From: DATFLK01 sp035267815
Lineage (GTDB): Bacteria > Pseudomonadota > Zetaproteobacteria > Mariprofundales > Mariprofundaceae
Length of the DNA stretch: 32,529 bases
Reading direction: 5' to 3'
Assembly (NCBI GenBank): GCA_035267815.1
Contig: DATFLK010000160.1
Coordinates: 1 to 32,529, forward strand
Below the pieces are notes generated by a model, which was given only the letters and a program-made list of their open reading frames with translations, was not told the origin of the DNA and did not search any database. Position 1 is the stretch's first letter; each line of letters begins with the position of its first letter. A program made the translations under genes and the position numbers. This document shows, in pieces, positions 22,362 through 30,444 of the stretch.

Positions 22362-23107
22362 CCCGGCAGATCTTCTGTAGGTCGATTGATCAACTGGTGA
22401 ATGGCGTAACCGGCCAGCATAAAGCCGAAGAGATTGGGCATGTAGGAGATAGTGCCGTTGACGGCGCGCGGATGCGCCTCGGGATCGCCCTCGATAGGCT
22501 GCTGTGGCAGCGGCTTGATCGGCACCTCCGGTGAGAAGGCCACCGGATAGTCGAGTGATGCGCCGAGCTTCCGTAGCCGTCGTCGCAGGTTGCAGGCCAG
22601 TCCGCAGGTGTGGGTCCGCTTCAGCGTCGTGATACAGGCTTGGGTGACGTCGAGGCGTCCGCCTGCGCCGAGGCTGGAGGCGAGCAAGAGATGTCGGGAC
22701 TGGGCTTCGGCGACCAGTACCGCCTTGCAGCTGACCGAATCGATGCAGTCGAGCACGTAATCGAACATGCCGTCATCCAGAAAGCTGCCGATGTTGTAGG
22801 GCTGCAGGAATTCACCGTGCACATGAATCTCGGCGTCGGGATTGATGTCGCGCAGCCGTGCCGCCATCGCTTCGGCCTTGGATTGCCCGAGGGTGGAGTG
22901 CAGAGCCACCACCTGACGATTGATATTGGAGAGACCGACCCTGTCGTGGTCGACCAGCGTGATGCGGCCGATCCCGGCGCGGGCCACTGCCTCGGCTGCA
23001 GCGCCGCCGACACCGCCCAGCCCGACGATGGCGACATGGCGGTTGTTGAGTTCGTCGAGGCCCTCTTGGCCGAGTAGAATGCGAGTCCGTTCCTGGGCGT
23101 CACTCAT
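22358..23107 (-). CDS. tcdA: tRNA threonylcarbamoyladenosine dehydratase TcdA (CsdL)
   Basis: Protein of 249 residues of the E1-like/ThiF superfamily. ATP-binding motif AIVGLGGVGGAAAEAVARAG, then RITLVDHDRVGLSNINRQ, and D/C elements in DYVLDCIDSVSCKAVLV. C-terminal region: NGTISYMPNLFGFMLAGYAI. It dehydrates t6A37 to the cyclic ct6A in ANN-decoding tRNAs. ATG 23107 overlaps the tatD-family stop as ATGA, so the two form one unit; the frame extends upstream to 23299 only within the neighbour. Ends overlap with the convergent flavoprotein gene by 4 bp. Confidence 0.93.
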   Translation of the reverse strand: MSDAQERTRILLGQEGLDELNNRHVAIVGLGGVGGAAAEAVARAGIGRITLVDHDRVGLSNINRQVVALHSTLGQSKAEAMAARLRDINPDAEIHVHGEFLQPYNIGSFLDDGMFDYVLDCIDSVSCKAVLVAEAQSRHLLLASSLGAGGRLDVTQACITTLKRTHTCGLACNLRRRLRKLGASLDYPVAFSPEVPIKPLPQQPIEGDPEAHPRAVNGTISYMPNLFGFMLAGYAIHQLINRPTEDLPG

Positions 23108-23865
23108 AGTCCGAAAAGCTCCCTGATGTTCCGATTGCTGGCCGCAATGATCGTCTCCAGCTCCTGGCCGCGCAAGCGCGCGAGCGCCTCGACGGTTCCG
23201 GGAAGATTGCCGGGTTCGTTGCGCTCGCCGCGGTGCATTGCATCCGGTTGATCCGGCGCGTCCGTCTCCAGAAGCAGGCTCTCCAACGGTAATCGGCATG
23301 CCACCTCGTGCAGGCGCGCGTTGCGTTCGTAGGTCAGAATGCCGCTGAGGCCTATATGCATGCCGAGTGAGACGAGCTTTTCGGCCTGCTGCAGGCTGCC
23401 GTTAAAACCGTGCACGACACCGCGCAGGCCGGGGCACTCCCTGACCTCTCTGGCGACCAGATCGGCCGACCGGACGGCATGTATGATCACCGGAAGGTCG
23501 AGTTCCACGGCGAGACGTAGCTGGGCCCGGAAGGGGGCAAGCTGACACTCCAGAGATGGCCGGTTCGGCATCAGATCGAGGCCGCATTCGCCGATCGCCA
23601 CCGCCTCGAACTTCGAGAGCCATCGGGCCAGTGCGGCAATATCTTCATCCGTGTCGGTGGCATCGGTGAACCAGGGGTGCAGTCCGTAGGCGGGATGGAT
23701 GGAGGTATGGACCTCGGTCAGCCTGCGCAACCCGGACCAGCGCTCACGTGTGACCGTTGGCACCACGTACTGCTGCACGCCGGCCGCCACAGCGCGGTCC
23801 AGCACCTCATCGAGGTCGTCCACGAAGCGGGGGTCGTCGAGATGACAGTGGCTGTCGATCAGCAT
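23104..23865 (-). CDS. TatD-family metal-dependent deoxyribonuclease
   Basis: Protein of 253 residues, TIM-barrel amidohydrolase fold. Metal ligands: IDSHCHLDD (HxH), AIGECGLDL (Glu), IIHAVRSA (His), VHGFNGS (His), LLETDAPDQPD (Asp). TatD-family enzymes are 3'-5' exonucleases with roles in DNA repair and degradation. ATG 23865 yields the conserved MLIDSHCHLD start. The G-rich AGGGGGG immediately adjacent is an unusually tight ribosome-binding site, so an upstream in-frame TTG at 23901 is possible but less likely. It is divergent from uvrB. Confidence 0.92.
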   Translation of the reverse strand: MLIDSHCHLDDPRFVDDLDEVLDRAVAAGVQQYVVPTVTRERWSGLRRLTEVHTSIHPAYGLHPWFTDATDTDEDIAALARWLSKFEAVAIGECGLDLMPNRPSLECQLAPFRAQLRLAVELDLPVIIHAVRSADLVAREVRECPGLRGVVHGFNGSLQQAEKLVSLGMHIGLSGILTYERNARLHEVACRLPLESLLLETDAPDQPDAMHRGERNEPGNLPGTVEALARLRGQELETIIAASNRNIRELFGL

Positions 23866-23930
23866 CCCCCCTATTTTGCACCAGCGAAGGGGAGAGGACA
23901 AAAGCCTGGTCGTTGCATAGGCTTCGTCGC

Positions 23931-25919
23931 ATGAGATTCAGACTCTCCGGAGACTTTACGCCTCAGGGTGACCAGCCGCAGGCGATCGAGGCGCTGGTGA
24001 CCGGCATCGAACGTTACGAGAAGCATCAGACGCTGCTCGGTGTCACTGGTTCGGGAAAAACCTTCACGATGGCCTGCGTCATCGAGCGGGTTCAGAAGCC
24101 GACGCTGATCATGGCGCCGAACAAGACGCTGGCGGCCCAGCTCTATGGCGAGTTTAAGCAGTTCTTCCCGGACAACGCCGTGGAGTATTTCGTCTCCTAC
24201 TATGACTACTATCAGCCCGAAGCGTATGTCCCTTCCAGCGATACCTATATCGAGAAGGATTCCTCGATCAACGAACATATCGATCGCATGCGCCACGCCG
24301 CCACGCGGGCGCTGCTAGAGCGCGAGGATGTGATCATCATCGCCTCGGTCTCCTGCATCTACGGTCTCGGCAGTCCGGAGGCGTATGCCAACATGCTGCA
24401 GTACTTCGAGGTGGGGAAGGAGACCGACCAGCGTGCTGCCGTGCACAAGCTGGTGGAGCTTCAGTACGAGCGCAACGACACCGATTTCCATCGCGGCACC
24501 TTCCGGGTGCGCGGCGACGTGCTGGAGGTTTTTCCAGCCCATGCCGAGGATTTCGCCATTCGTATCGAGTTCTTCGGCGACGAGGTGGATGCCATCTCCC
24601 GTTTCGATCCGCTGACCGGCAAACGGTTGGAATCCCTGCAAAAGTACACCGTCTTTCCAAAGAGCCACTTCGTCACACCGCGTGACCAGCTTGTCAGAGC
24701 GATGGAGGCCATCCGCGCCGAACTAGCCGAGCGGCTGGCCGAATTGCACGACGCCGGAAAGCTGGTGGAGGCGCAGAGGCTGGAACAGCGCACCATCTTC
24801 GATTTGGAGATGATTCAGGAGGTGGGCTACTGCACCGGTATCGAGAACTACTCCCGGCATCTGACCGGGCGGGCACAGGGTGAGGCGCCGCCGACGTTGA
24901 TGGATTACCTGCCGGGCAACGCCATGGTGATGCTTGACGAGTCGCATGTGACGGTACCCCAGATCGGTGGCATGTACCGGGGTGACCGCGCCCGCAAGCA
25001 GACACTGGTTGAGTACGGCTTCCGCCTGCCAAGTGCGCTGGACAACCGGCCGCTGCGCTTCGACGAGTTCAAGGCGATCGTGCCGCAGACGGTCTACGTC
25101 TCGGCCACTCCGGGTTCCTACGAGATGGAGCAGACGCATGGTGCCTTTGTCGAGCAGGTGATTCGGCCAACCGGATTGGTCGATCCGGAAGTGGAGATTC
25201 GCCCGGCATCTACGCAGGTAGATGACTTTGTTAGCGCGGCGGGAGAGATCGTCGAACGGGGTTTTCGTGTGCTGGCCACCTGCCTGACCAAGCGAATGGC
25301 GGAGGATCTGACCGAATACCTGAACGATCTCGGCATGCGGGTCCGTTACCTGCACTCCGACATCGATACGGTCGAGCGCATGGAGATCCTGCGCGACCTC
25401 CGGCTCGGTGCATTCGACATCCTGGTCGGCATCAACCTGTTGCGCGAGGGGCTCGACCTGCCGGAGGTAGCGCTGGTGACGATTTTCGATGCGGACAAGG
25501 AGGGGTTTCTGCGCTCGGAGCGTTCACTGATCCAGACGATCGGCCGGGCGGCGCGCAACGCCGATGGCCGTGTGATCCTCTATGCCGACAAGGTGACCGA
25601 CTCAATGCGGCGGGCGATGGACGAGACACAGCGCCGGCGTGACAAACAGCTGGCCTACAATGCCGAGCATGGCATCACGCCACAGACCGTCAAAAAGGAG
25701 ATTCAGGATATCCTGGGTTCGATCTACGAGCTGGATTATGCCCATATCCCCGAGGTGGCTGAGCCGATACCCGCCGGTCCGGAGGAGGTGAAGGCCCGAA
25801 TCGACGAACTCGACCGTCTGATGTACGAAGCCGCCGCCGATCTGCGCTTCGAGGACGCGGCCAGGTATCGCGATGAACTCGAATCGTTGCGCGCCTCGGA
25901 TGTAGGAAGTCCCGACTGA
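23931..25919 (+). CDS. uvrB: Excinuclease ABC subunit UvrB
   Basis: Protein of 662 residues. Walker A GVTGSGKT (G37-T44), beta-hairpin YFVSYYDYYQPEAYVP, DESHVTVPQ (Walker B), SATPGSYE, helicase motifs V/VI (GINLLREGLDLPEV, QTIGRAARN) and the C-terminal UVR domain that contacts UvrC (ELDRLMYEAAADLRFEDAAR). It verifies DNA damage in nucleotide excision repair. ATG 23931 gives the conserved start FRLSGDFTPQGDQ; the longer frame from 23757 would read antisense through the TatD-family gene. The Shine-Dalgarno is weak. Confidence 0.97.
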   Translation: MRFRLSGDFTPQGDQPQAIEALVTGIERYEKHQTLLGVTGSGKTFTMACVIERVQKPTLIMAPNKTLAAQLYGEFKQFFPDNAVEYFVSYYDYYQPEAYVPSSDTYIEKDSSINEHIDRMRHAATRALLEREDVIIIASVSCIYGLGSPEAYANMLQYFEVGKETDQRAAVHKLVELQYERNDTDFHRGTFRVRGDVLEVFPAHAEDFAIRIEFFGDEVDAISRFDPLTGKRLESLQKYTVFPKSHFVTPRDQLVRAMEAIRAELAERLAELHDAGKLVEAQRLEQRTIFDLEMIQEVGYCTGIENYSRHLTGRAQGEAPPTLMDYLPGNAMVMLDESHVTVPQIGGMYRGDRARKQTLVEYGFRLPSALDNRPLRFDEFKAIVPQTVYVSATPGSYEMEQTHGAFVEQVIRPTGLVDPEVEIRPASTQVDDFVSAAGEIVERGFRVLATCLTKRMAEDLTEYLNDLGMRVRYLHSDIDTVERMEILRDLRLGAFDILVGINLLREGLDLPEVALVTIFDADKEGFLRSERSLIQTIGRAARNADGRVILYADKVTDSMRRAMDETQRRRDKQLAYNAEHGITPQTVKKEIQDILGSIYELDYAHIPEVAEPIPAGPEEVKARIDELDRLMYEAAADLRFEDAARYRDELESLRASDVGSPD

Positions 25920-25954
25920 GTGTCAGCCCTCTTCCGGGGCTCTGCCAGAGTTGG

Positions 25955-25990
25955 TTGTGCACAGGGAGCTGTGGAAAAGACTGTGGATGA
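25955..25990. promoter_or_regulatory. Cluster of three DnaA-box-like nonamers
   Basis: TTGTGCACA (25955-25963), TGTGGAAAA (25970-25978) and TGTGGATGA (25982-25990) each differ by about one base from the DnaA box TTATNCACA or its complement TGTGGATAA. The last two are spaced 12 bp apart in the same orientation. They lie just after the uvrB stop, ahead of an AT-rich stretch. This may be a DnaA-binding locus; there is no dnaA or other initiator gene in the window. Confidence 0.4.
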
Positions 25991-26058
25991 ATCACGAAAG
26001 TGACGTCCATTCGGGTGGGCCCGGCAACCGCATGTCTACTGCCCGAAATTTAGGCCGC

Positions 26059-26087
26059 GATATTTTATCCTCTAAGATAACAATATC
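26059..26087. repeat. AT-rich 11-bp hairpin in the uvrB-hsp20 gap
   Basis: GATATTTTATC (26059-26069) pairs with GATAA (26076-26080) plus AATATC (26082-26087), with one bulged C and a CTCTAA loop. No T-tract follows. It could be part of an AT-rich unwinding region or an RNA end hairpin. The remaining bases from 26088 to 26150 show only a weak CATA/TATG dyad. Confidence 0.45.
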
Positions 26088-26152
26088 TTGAAGCATATTC
26101 CTTGAGTATGTTTTCGGATTGTGTGGCATGCTGTTCGTGCCGCTATCCCCCC

Positions 26153-26182
26153 CTTGAAAGCGTACACACGCGTCCCCATATA
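26153..26182 (+). promoter_or_regulatory. Heat-shock (sigma-32/RpoH) promoter of hsp20
   Basis: CTTGAAA (26153-26159) and CCCCATATA (26174-26182) match the sigma-32 -35 (CTTGAAA) and -10 (CCCCATNTA) consensus, with 15 bp between CTTGAA and CCCCAT. The start site would be near 26190, giving a leader of about 56 nt that contains GGCCGG/CCGGCC and a competing TCGTTT/AAACGA pairing. Neither covers the Shine-Dalgarno. Confidence 0.88.
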
Positions 26183-26245
26183 TAGATTAGGCCGGTCGTT
26201 TTCCCGGCCCCCGAAACGATAGATGACGAAGGAGGTGCGTTGGTT

Positions 26246-26677
26246 ATGGCAATGGTACGTTGGTCACCCTGGAACGAACTGGAGAGCATGAACCGTCAGT
26301 TGAGCCGAATACTCGATGACTCCCATTTCCCATCCGACACGGCCGAGGCAGATCGGTGGTTACCCGCGGTCGATATCCGCGAAACAGCGGATGCGCTTAC
26401 GGTGCAGGCCGAGCTGCCGGGCATCGATAAGAAGGATGTGCATGTCGAGGTCAAGGACGGGGTGCTCAATATCTCCGGCGAACGAAGGTACGAGAAGGAT
26501 GTGAAGGACGAGAACGTCCATCGCATCGAACGTGCCTACGGTCGCTTTCATCGCAGTTTCTCACTGCCGCGTAATGTGGATGCAGACAAGGTCGAGGCAA
26601 GTATGCATAACGGCGTGCTCGAGGTACGTCTGCCGAAACACGAGAGCGCCAAACCCAAGGCTATTACGGTCAAGTAA
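26246..26677 (+). CDS. Hsp20/alpha-crystallin small heat-shock protein
   Basis: Protein of 143 residues. N-terminal arm MAMVRWSPWNELESMNRQLS; alpha-crystallin domain about 40-135 (WLPAVDIRETADALTVQAEL, PGIDKKDVHVEVKDGVLNIS, GERRYEKD, FHRSFSLPRNVDADKVEA, NGVLEVRLPK). The C-terminal tail PKAITVK carries the I-x-V anchor used for oligomerisation. It is an ATP-independent holdase chaperone. ATG 26246 lies 10 bases after GGAGG (26231-26235); TTG 26240 is a possible alternative. It is transcribed alone, from a sigma-32 promoter to an intrinsic terminator. Confidence 0.95.
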   Translation: MAMVRWSPWNELESMNRQLSRILDDSHFPSDTAEADRWLPAVDIRETADALTVQAELPGIDKKDVHVEVKDGVLNISGERRYEKDVKDENVHRIERAYGRFHRSFSLPRNVDADKVEASMHNGVLEVRLPKHESAKPKAITVK

Positions 26678-26697
26678 TCAGGGATCGGTGTGTCATG

Positions 26698-26729
26698 GCG
26701 GGATCGTGTCACCACGGTCCCGCTTTTTT
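26698..26729 (+). terminator. Intrinsic terminator of hsp20
   Basis: GCGGGA (26698-26703) pairs with TCCCGC (26718-26723), extended inward by CGTG/CACG, and TTTTTT follows immediately. The next 180 bases hold no gene before the receiver gene. Confidence 0.88.
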
Positions 26730-26848
26730 ATCCGACGCCAATGGTTTATGGCTCCTGACTGGACATCGATATTTTTCTGGTCTATACCCATTAATCTGCC
26801 ATGAAATATTCAGTTTTTGTTGCAGCGTTGTCTAGTGTGATCCGGTGC

Positions 26849-26888
26849 TTGCCAAATTTCGAAAGAAGCGTAATGTGTTGATTGGCAA
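26849..26888. repeat. Inverted repeat upstream of the receiver gene
   Basis: TTGCCAA (26849-26855) and TTGGCAA (26882-26888) form perfect 7-bp arms around 26 bp that include the palindrome TTTCGAAA (26857-26864). It lies 25-60 bp before the receiver gene and could be a regulatory site for the signalling cluster. Confidence 0.35.
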
Positions 26889-26912
26889 TGGGAATTCCGA
26901 TTCTGGGAGGCA

Positions 26913-27323
26913 TTGCTTTCAGGGGCTCAATATGTCGAAAAAAGGCCAATACTCGGATTGATCCTCGTTGTTGACGATAACCCTTCAATCCGGGAAATCA
27001 TCGAGCTCTCTTTGAGTGCCTCGAACTACAGGGTTTGCTGTGTCGAGAACGGCAGGGAGGCTCTTGCTGTCATGGAGAGGGAGGTCCCCCGGCTCGTGAT
27101 CCTTGATCTGTCGATGCCCGGTATGAGCGGCTATGAGGTGCTGGCCCATATCCGCAACCTGGATGCCAGCCGTCATGTTCCCGTGATATGCCTCAGTGCG
27201 CTACCTCCTGAAGAGGAGCGGGAGAGGGTGCTTAAGGAAGGGGCTCGCGACTATCTAAGCAAGCCGTTCCACATTCCGGACCTGCTGGAGTGTGTGCGCA
27301 TACATGCTGAACAGGAGGGATAG
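26913..27323 (+). CDS. Single-domain response regulator (receiver), start disturbed
   Basis: About 120-136 residues, a CheY-like receiver alone: ILVVDDNPSIREIIEL (acidic pocket), VILDLSMPGMSGYEV (phospho-Asp), VICLSALP (Ser/Thr switch) and YLSKPFHIPDLL (Lys). It has no output domain, so it probably passes phosphate or acts allosterically; the kinase gene begins 61 bp downstream. The start is unclear. In-frame TTG 26913 lies only 2 bases after GGGAGG, and TTG 26958 is very short on the 5' side. ATG 26932 has AGGGG 6 bases upstream but is out of frame. It would join the frame through a -1 shift, or one more A, in the A6 run at 26938-26943, giving MSKKRPILGLILVVDD. Confidence 0.82.
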   Translation: MLSGAQYVEKRPILGLILVVDDNPSIREIIELSLSASNYRVCCVENGREALAVMEREVPRLVILDLSMPGMSGYEVLAHIRNLDASRHVPVICLSALPPEEERERVLKEGARDYLSKPFHIPDLLECVRIHAEQEG

Positions 27324-27384
27324 GTACGGCGTGGCTTCCGGCACCGACGGAATAACGAATCGAAAGCAGAGAAAGGGGAGGGGA

Positions 27385-30300
27385 ATGCGTGTCGCGATAG
27401 TCGGCGCCGGACGTGGCGGTTCCGAGATGCTGCGTGTGTTGCATGATGACGAGAACATCCGCTTGGTTGGTATTGCCGATATCGACAGCGACGCGCCCGG
27501 TCTGTCCCTGGCCAGAGAACTTGGCTTTGCCGCGGTGGCTAACATCGACCAGATGGAGCCATTCGATCTGGCCATCAATGTGACGGTCAGTTCGGAGATC
27601 GCCGACCAGATCCGCCACGCCTCCGATGAGAAGGTCGAGATCATCGAGGGTGCCTCTGCCCGTTTCTTTTACGAACAGGTCGCCAGGCGCCAGCAACAGA
27701 AGGAGCGCGCCGACCGCGTGGTGGCGGAACTGGAGCAGCTCAACCGGCTCAGTCGACAGCTTGATGCCACCGATCAACTCAACGACATGCTGGCCCTCGT
27801 ACTCAAGGAAGCGATGCATGTGCTGGATATGCCGGCTGGCAGTATTTCGCTCTACGATCGGGAGAGCAACAGCCTTCAGATCGGGGTCTCCGCCGGGTTC
27901 TCCGAAGCATTCGATCGGCAGTCCGCCTGGGAGGTGCGCCAGGGCGGGCTGACCGAGCGTATTCTCGCCTCGCGCGTTCCCTTCGTCGTGGACGATGCCA
28001 CGCAGGCAGATGCCGGTTTCAGACGCAGCGAACTGCTGGAGTCCGAGGGTGTCATCTCCGTCGTGGCGGTTCCCATGATCCTCGGTACGGAGATCGTCGG
28101 GATCCTTTATGTCGATGATTTCAGGCCGCGTTCATTCAGTGATGATCAGTTGCGGATGCTGTCGCTGCTGGCAAATGATGCGGCGCATGCCATTCAGAAG
28201 GTGAGACTGATCAAGGCGCTGCGCCGGGAGAAGCAGAGCCTGAAACAGTTCAACGAGGAGCTGGAATCCCGGGTGATGGCCCGGACCCAGGAGCTGACCC
28301 GCGCCAACGAGGAGCTGGTTCGCGTCAGTCAGGCGAAATCGCAGTTCATCAGCAACATGTCGCACGAACTGCGTACGCCACTGACCTCGATCAACGGCTT
28401 CTCCGAACTGCTTCTGGACGAGCTCTTCGGTGCTATCAACGAACAGCAACGCGCCTATCTTGAAAATATCCACACCTCCGGCAAGCACCTTCTCGAGCTG
28501 ATCAACGGTATTCTGGATATGGCCAAGATCGAATCCGGACGGATGAGTCTGGATCTAGAGCATGCCGATATCGGCCGCCTGATCGACGAGGTGATGCATG
28601 TGTTGGAGGGATATGCGGCCAAGGCCGAGGTGTCGTTCGAGATCGATCTCGAGGAGAGCCTGCCCACCGTGCCGGTCGACAGAACCCGTTTCAAGCAGAT
28701 CCTCTACAACCTCTGCTCCAATGCCATCAAATTCAGTCCCGAGAGTGGTGTAGTGACGCTGCGTATCGGGTGCGCGGAGGAGCCGGCCATCGGCGAGACG
28801 GCGGAGGGGGAGGCCAATGCCGTGCGGCTTTCGGTACAGGATCAGGGAATCGGTATCGCACCCGAGCACATCGAGCGCATCTTCAACCCCTTCGAGCAGG
28901 TGGATGGCAGCCATTCTCGCCGTTTCGAGGGCACGGGGCTCGGATTGTCGCTGACCAAGCGGTTGGTGGAGATGCATGGTGGTCATATCGAGGTGGAGAG
29001 CGAGACCGGCGACGGCAGTTGCTTCCATGTTATCCTGCCTCTGGAGGCGGCGCACAGAACGGAGGCGATGACACCGGCCTGGGCCGAGCAGCTGGAGGGT
29101 GAATCGCGCCTCGAGCATACGACCGGTGCCGGCCGCCGTGCCTATAAGCAACATGGTGTCGAGGCCGACGCGCCCCTGATCTTGGTTGTGGATGACGATC
29201 CGGATACGCAGGAGCTTTTCACCCTCTATCTGGCCGAAGAGGGGTACCGCGTTTGCCGTGCCTCCAACGGTGAAGAGGCGCTGGCCCGGGCGCGTGAATT
29301 GCGCCCCTTCCTGATTCTTCTCGACGTCATGATGCCGGGCAAGGATGGCTGGGAGGTGTTGCAGGAGCTGAAGCTCAATGCCGAAACCTGCGATATTCCT
29401 GTAATGATGTGTTCGGTGGTGGAGGGTCAGGAGCTTGGCTTCGCGCTCGGCGCCACCGACTACCTCTCCAAGCCGATCGATCGCCGCATACTGTCGGATA
29501 AGCTGGCCTCGTTAAACTTGCACCGCAAACCGCGGAGTGGACCAGTGCATCTGCTGGCGATGGACGATGACCCCAAGATCCTCGATCTCTATGCCGGTTC
29601 CCTGCCGTCCGAGCAGTATCGCGTGCACACCGCGGCCAGTGGTAGCGAGGGGCTTTCCATGGCAGAGGCGGTGGAGCCCGACGTGATCCTGCTGGACCTG
29701 ATGATGCCGGAGATGGACGGTTTTGCCGTGGTGGAGGCGCTTAAACAGCACCCCAAGCTCCGCGAGACACCCGTGATCGTCGTGACCGCCAAGGAGCTGA
29801 GTGTGGCCGAGCGGATGCAGCTGACCGGGCATGTCGAGGAGTTGATCAGCAAGAGCAGCTTCACCCGGGATCAGCTGATGAGGCAGATCCAGCATTTCGA
29901 GCAGGTCTACCCGCAGCGGGCCGGATTGAAGGATCCGGTCAGCGGATTGCTGAATCACCGTTATCTCCAGCTTCGGCTCGGCCAGGAGATCAGCCGCGCC
30001 AGCCGGGCACAGAAGCGTTTCAGCTGCGTGCTGTTCGACCTCGACCACTTCCACCGCTTCTGTGATGCGGCGGGGCAGGCTTATGCCCATACCGCGCTGC
30101 GCAAGGTCGGTGAGTTTCTGATGCGCGACTCCCGCGGTGCCGATGTGGCCAGCCGGTATCGTGTCGATGAATTCGCCATGATCCTTGCCGATACCGAACT
30201 GGAGCCGGCGATCAAGGTCGCCAACCGTTTCCGATACAGCGTCGAGATCTATCCCTTTCCCCGGGAGGGTGAGCTGGGCGAGACCCACGGCCTGACCATG

Positions 30301-30444
30301 AGTGCGGGTGTCGCTGTCTATCCGGACGACGGCGAGTCGCCCGAAGCGCTGATGCAGGCGTGCCAGTATCTGGTGCAGGCGGCCAAGGAGCATGGTCGAA
30401 ACAGGGTGGCCTATTTTCAGGATGGCGAGGTTAGGCTGACGTGA
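27385..30444 (+). CDS. Rossmann-GAF hybrid histidine kinase with two receivers and a degenerate GGDEF domain
   Basis: Protein of 1019 residues. Residues 1-110: NAD(P)-binding Rossmann fold, VAIVGAGRGGSEML (G7, G9, G12) with an acidic strand-2 end in VGIADID. About 130-285: GAF domain (LVLKEAMHVLDMPAGSISLY, VVAVPMILGTEIVGILYVDD). A coiled segment (about 290-315) precedes HisKA with H327 (FISNMSHELRTPLTS). The HATPase has YNLCSNAIKFSP, VQDQGIGIAP and FEGTGLGLSLTKRLVE. Receiver 1 has D647 (LILLDVMMPGKDG) and receiver 2 has D771 (VILLDLMMPEMDG). About 850-1010 is a GGDEF fold whose signature reads RVDEF (926-930), so it is probably not a cyclase. ATG 27385 follows GGGGAGGGG. Redox or dinucleotide sensing is inferred from the N-terminus. 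Confidence 0.9.
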   Translation: MRVAIVGAGRGGSEMLRVLHDDENIRLVGIADIDSDAPGLSLARELGFAAVANIDQMEPFDLAINVTVSSEIADQIRHASDEKVEIIEGASARFFYEQVARRQQQKERADRVVAELEQLNRLSRQLDATDQLNDMLALVLKEAMHVLDMPAGSISLYDRESNSLQIGVSAGFSEAFDRQSAWEVRQGGLTERILASRVPFVVDDATQADAGFRRSELLESEGVISVVAVPMILGTEIVGILYVDDFRPRSFSDDQLRMLSLLANDAAHAIQKVRLIKALRREKQSLKQFNEELESRVMARTQELTRANEELVRVSQAKSQFISNMSHELRTPLTSINGFSELLLDELFGAINEQQRAYLENIHTSGKHLLELINGILDMAKIESGRMSLDLEHADIGRLIDEVMHVLEGYAAKAEVSFEIDLEESLPTVPVDRTRFKQILYNLCSNAIKFSPESGVVTLRIGCAEEPAIGETAEGEANAVRLSVQDQGIGIAPEHIERIFNPFEQVDGSHSRRFEGTGLGLSLTKRLVEMHGGHIEVESETGDGSCFHVILPLEAAHRTEAMTPAWAEQLEGESRLEHTTGAGRRAYKQHGVEADAPLILVVDDDPDTQELFTLYLAEEGYRVCRASNGEEALARARELRPFLILLDVMMPGKDGWEVLQELKLNAETCDIPVMMCSVVEGQELGFALGATDYLSKPIDRRILSDKLASLNLHRKPRSGPVHLLAMDDDPKILDLYAGSLPSEQYRVHTAASGSEGLSMAEAVEPDVILLDLMMPEMDGFAVVEALKQHPKLRETPVIVVTAKELSVAERMQLTGHVEELISKSSFTRDQLMRQIQHFEQVYPQRAGLKDPVSGLLNHRYLQLRLGQEISRASRAQKRFSCVLFDLDHFHRFCDAAGQAYAHTALRKVGEFLMRDSRGADVASRYRVDEFAMILADTELEPAIKVANRFRYSVEIYPFPREGELGETHGLTMSAGVAVYPDDGESPEALMQACQYLVQAAKEHGRNRVAYFQDGEVRLT

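Noticed and set aside
23757..23930. N-terminal extension of UvrB
   Set aside because: It is the antisense of the TatD-family gene, Arg/Pro-rich, and upstream of the conserved UvrB start.
26190..26245. RNA thermometer in the hsp20 leader
   Set aside because: The visible stems (GGCCGG/CCGGCC and TCGTTT/AAACGA) do not pair with the GGAGG at 26231-26235, and no FourU or ROSE-like pairing was found.
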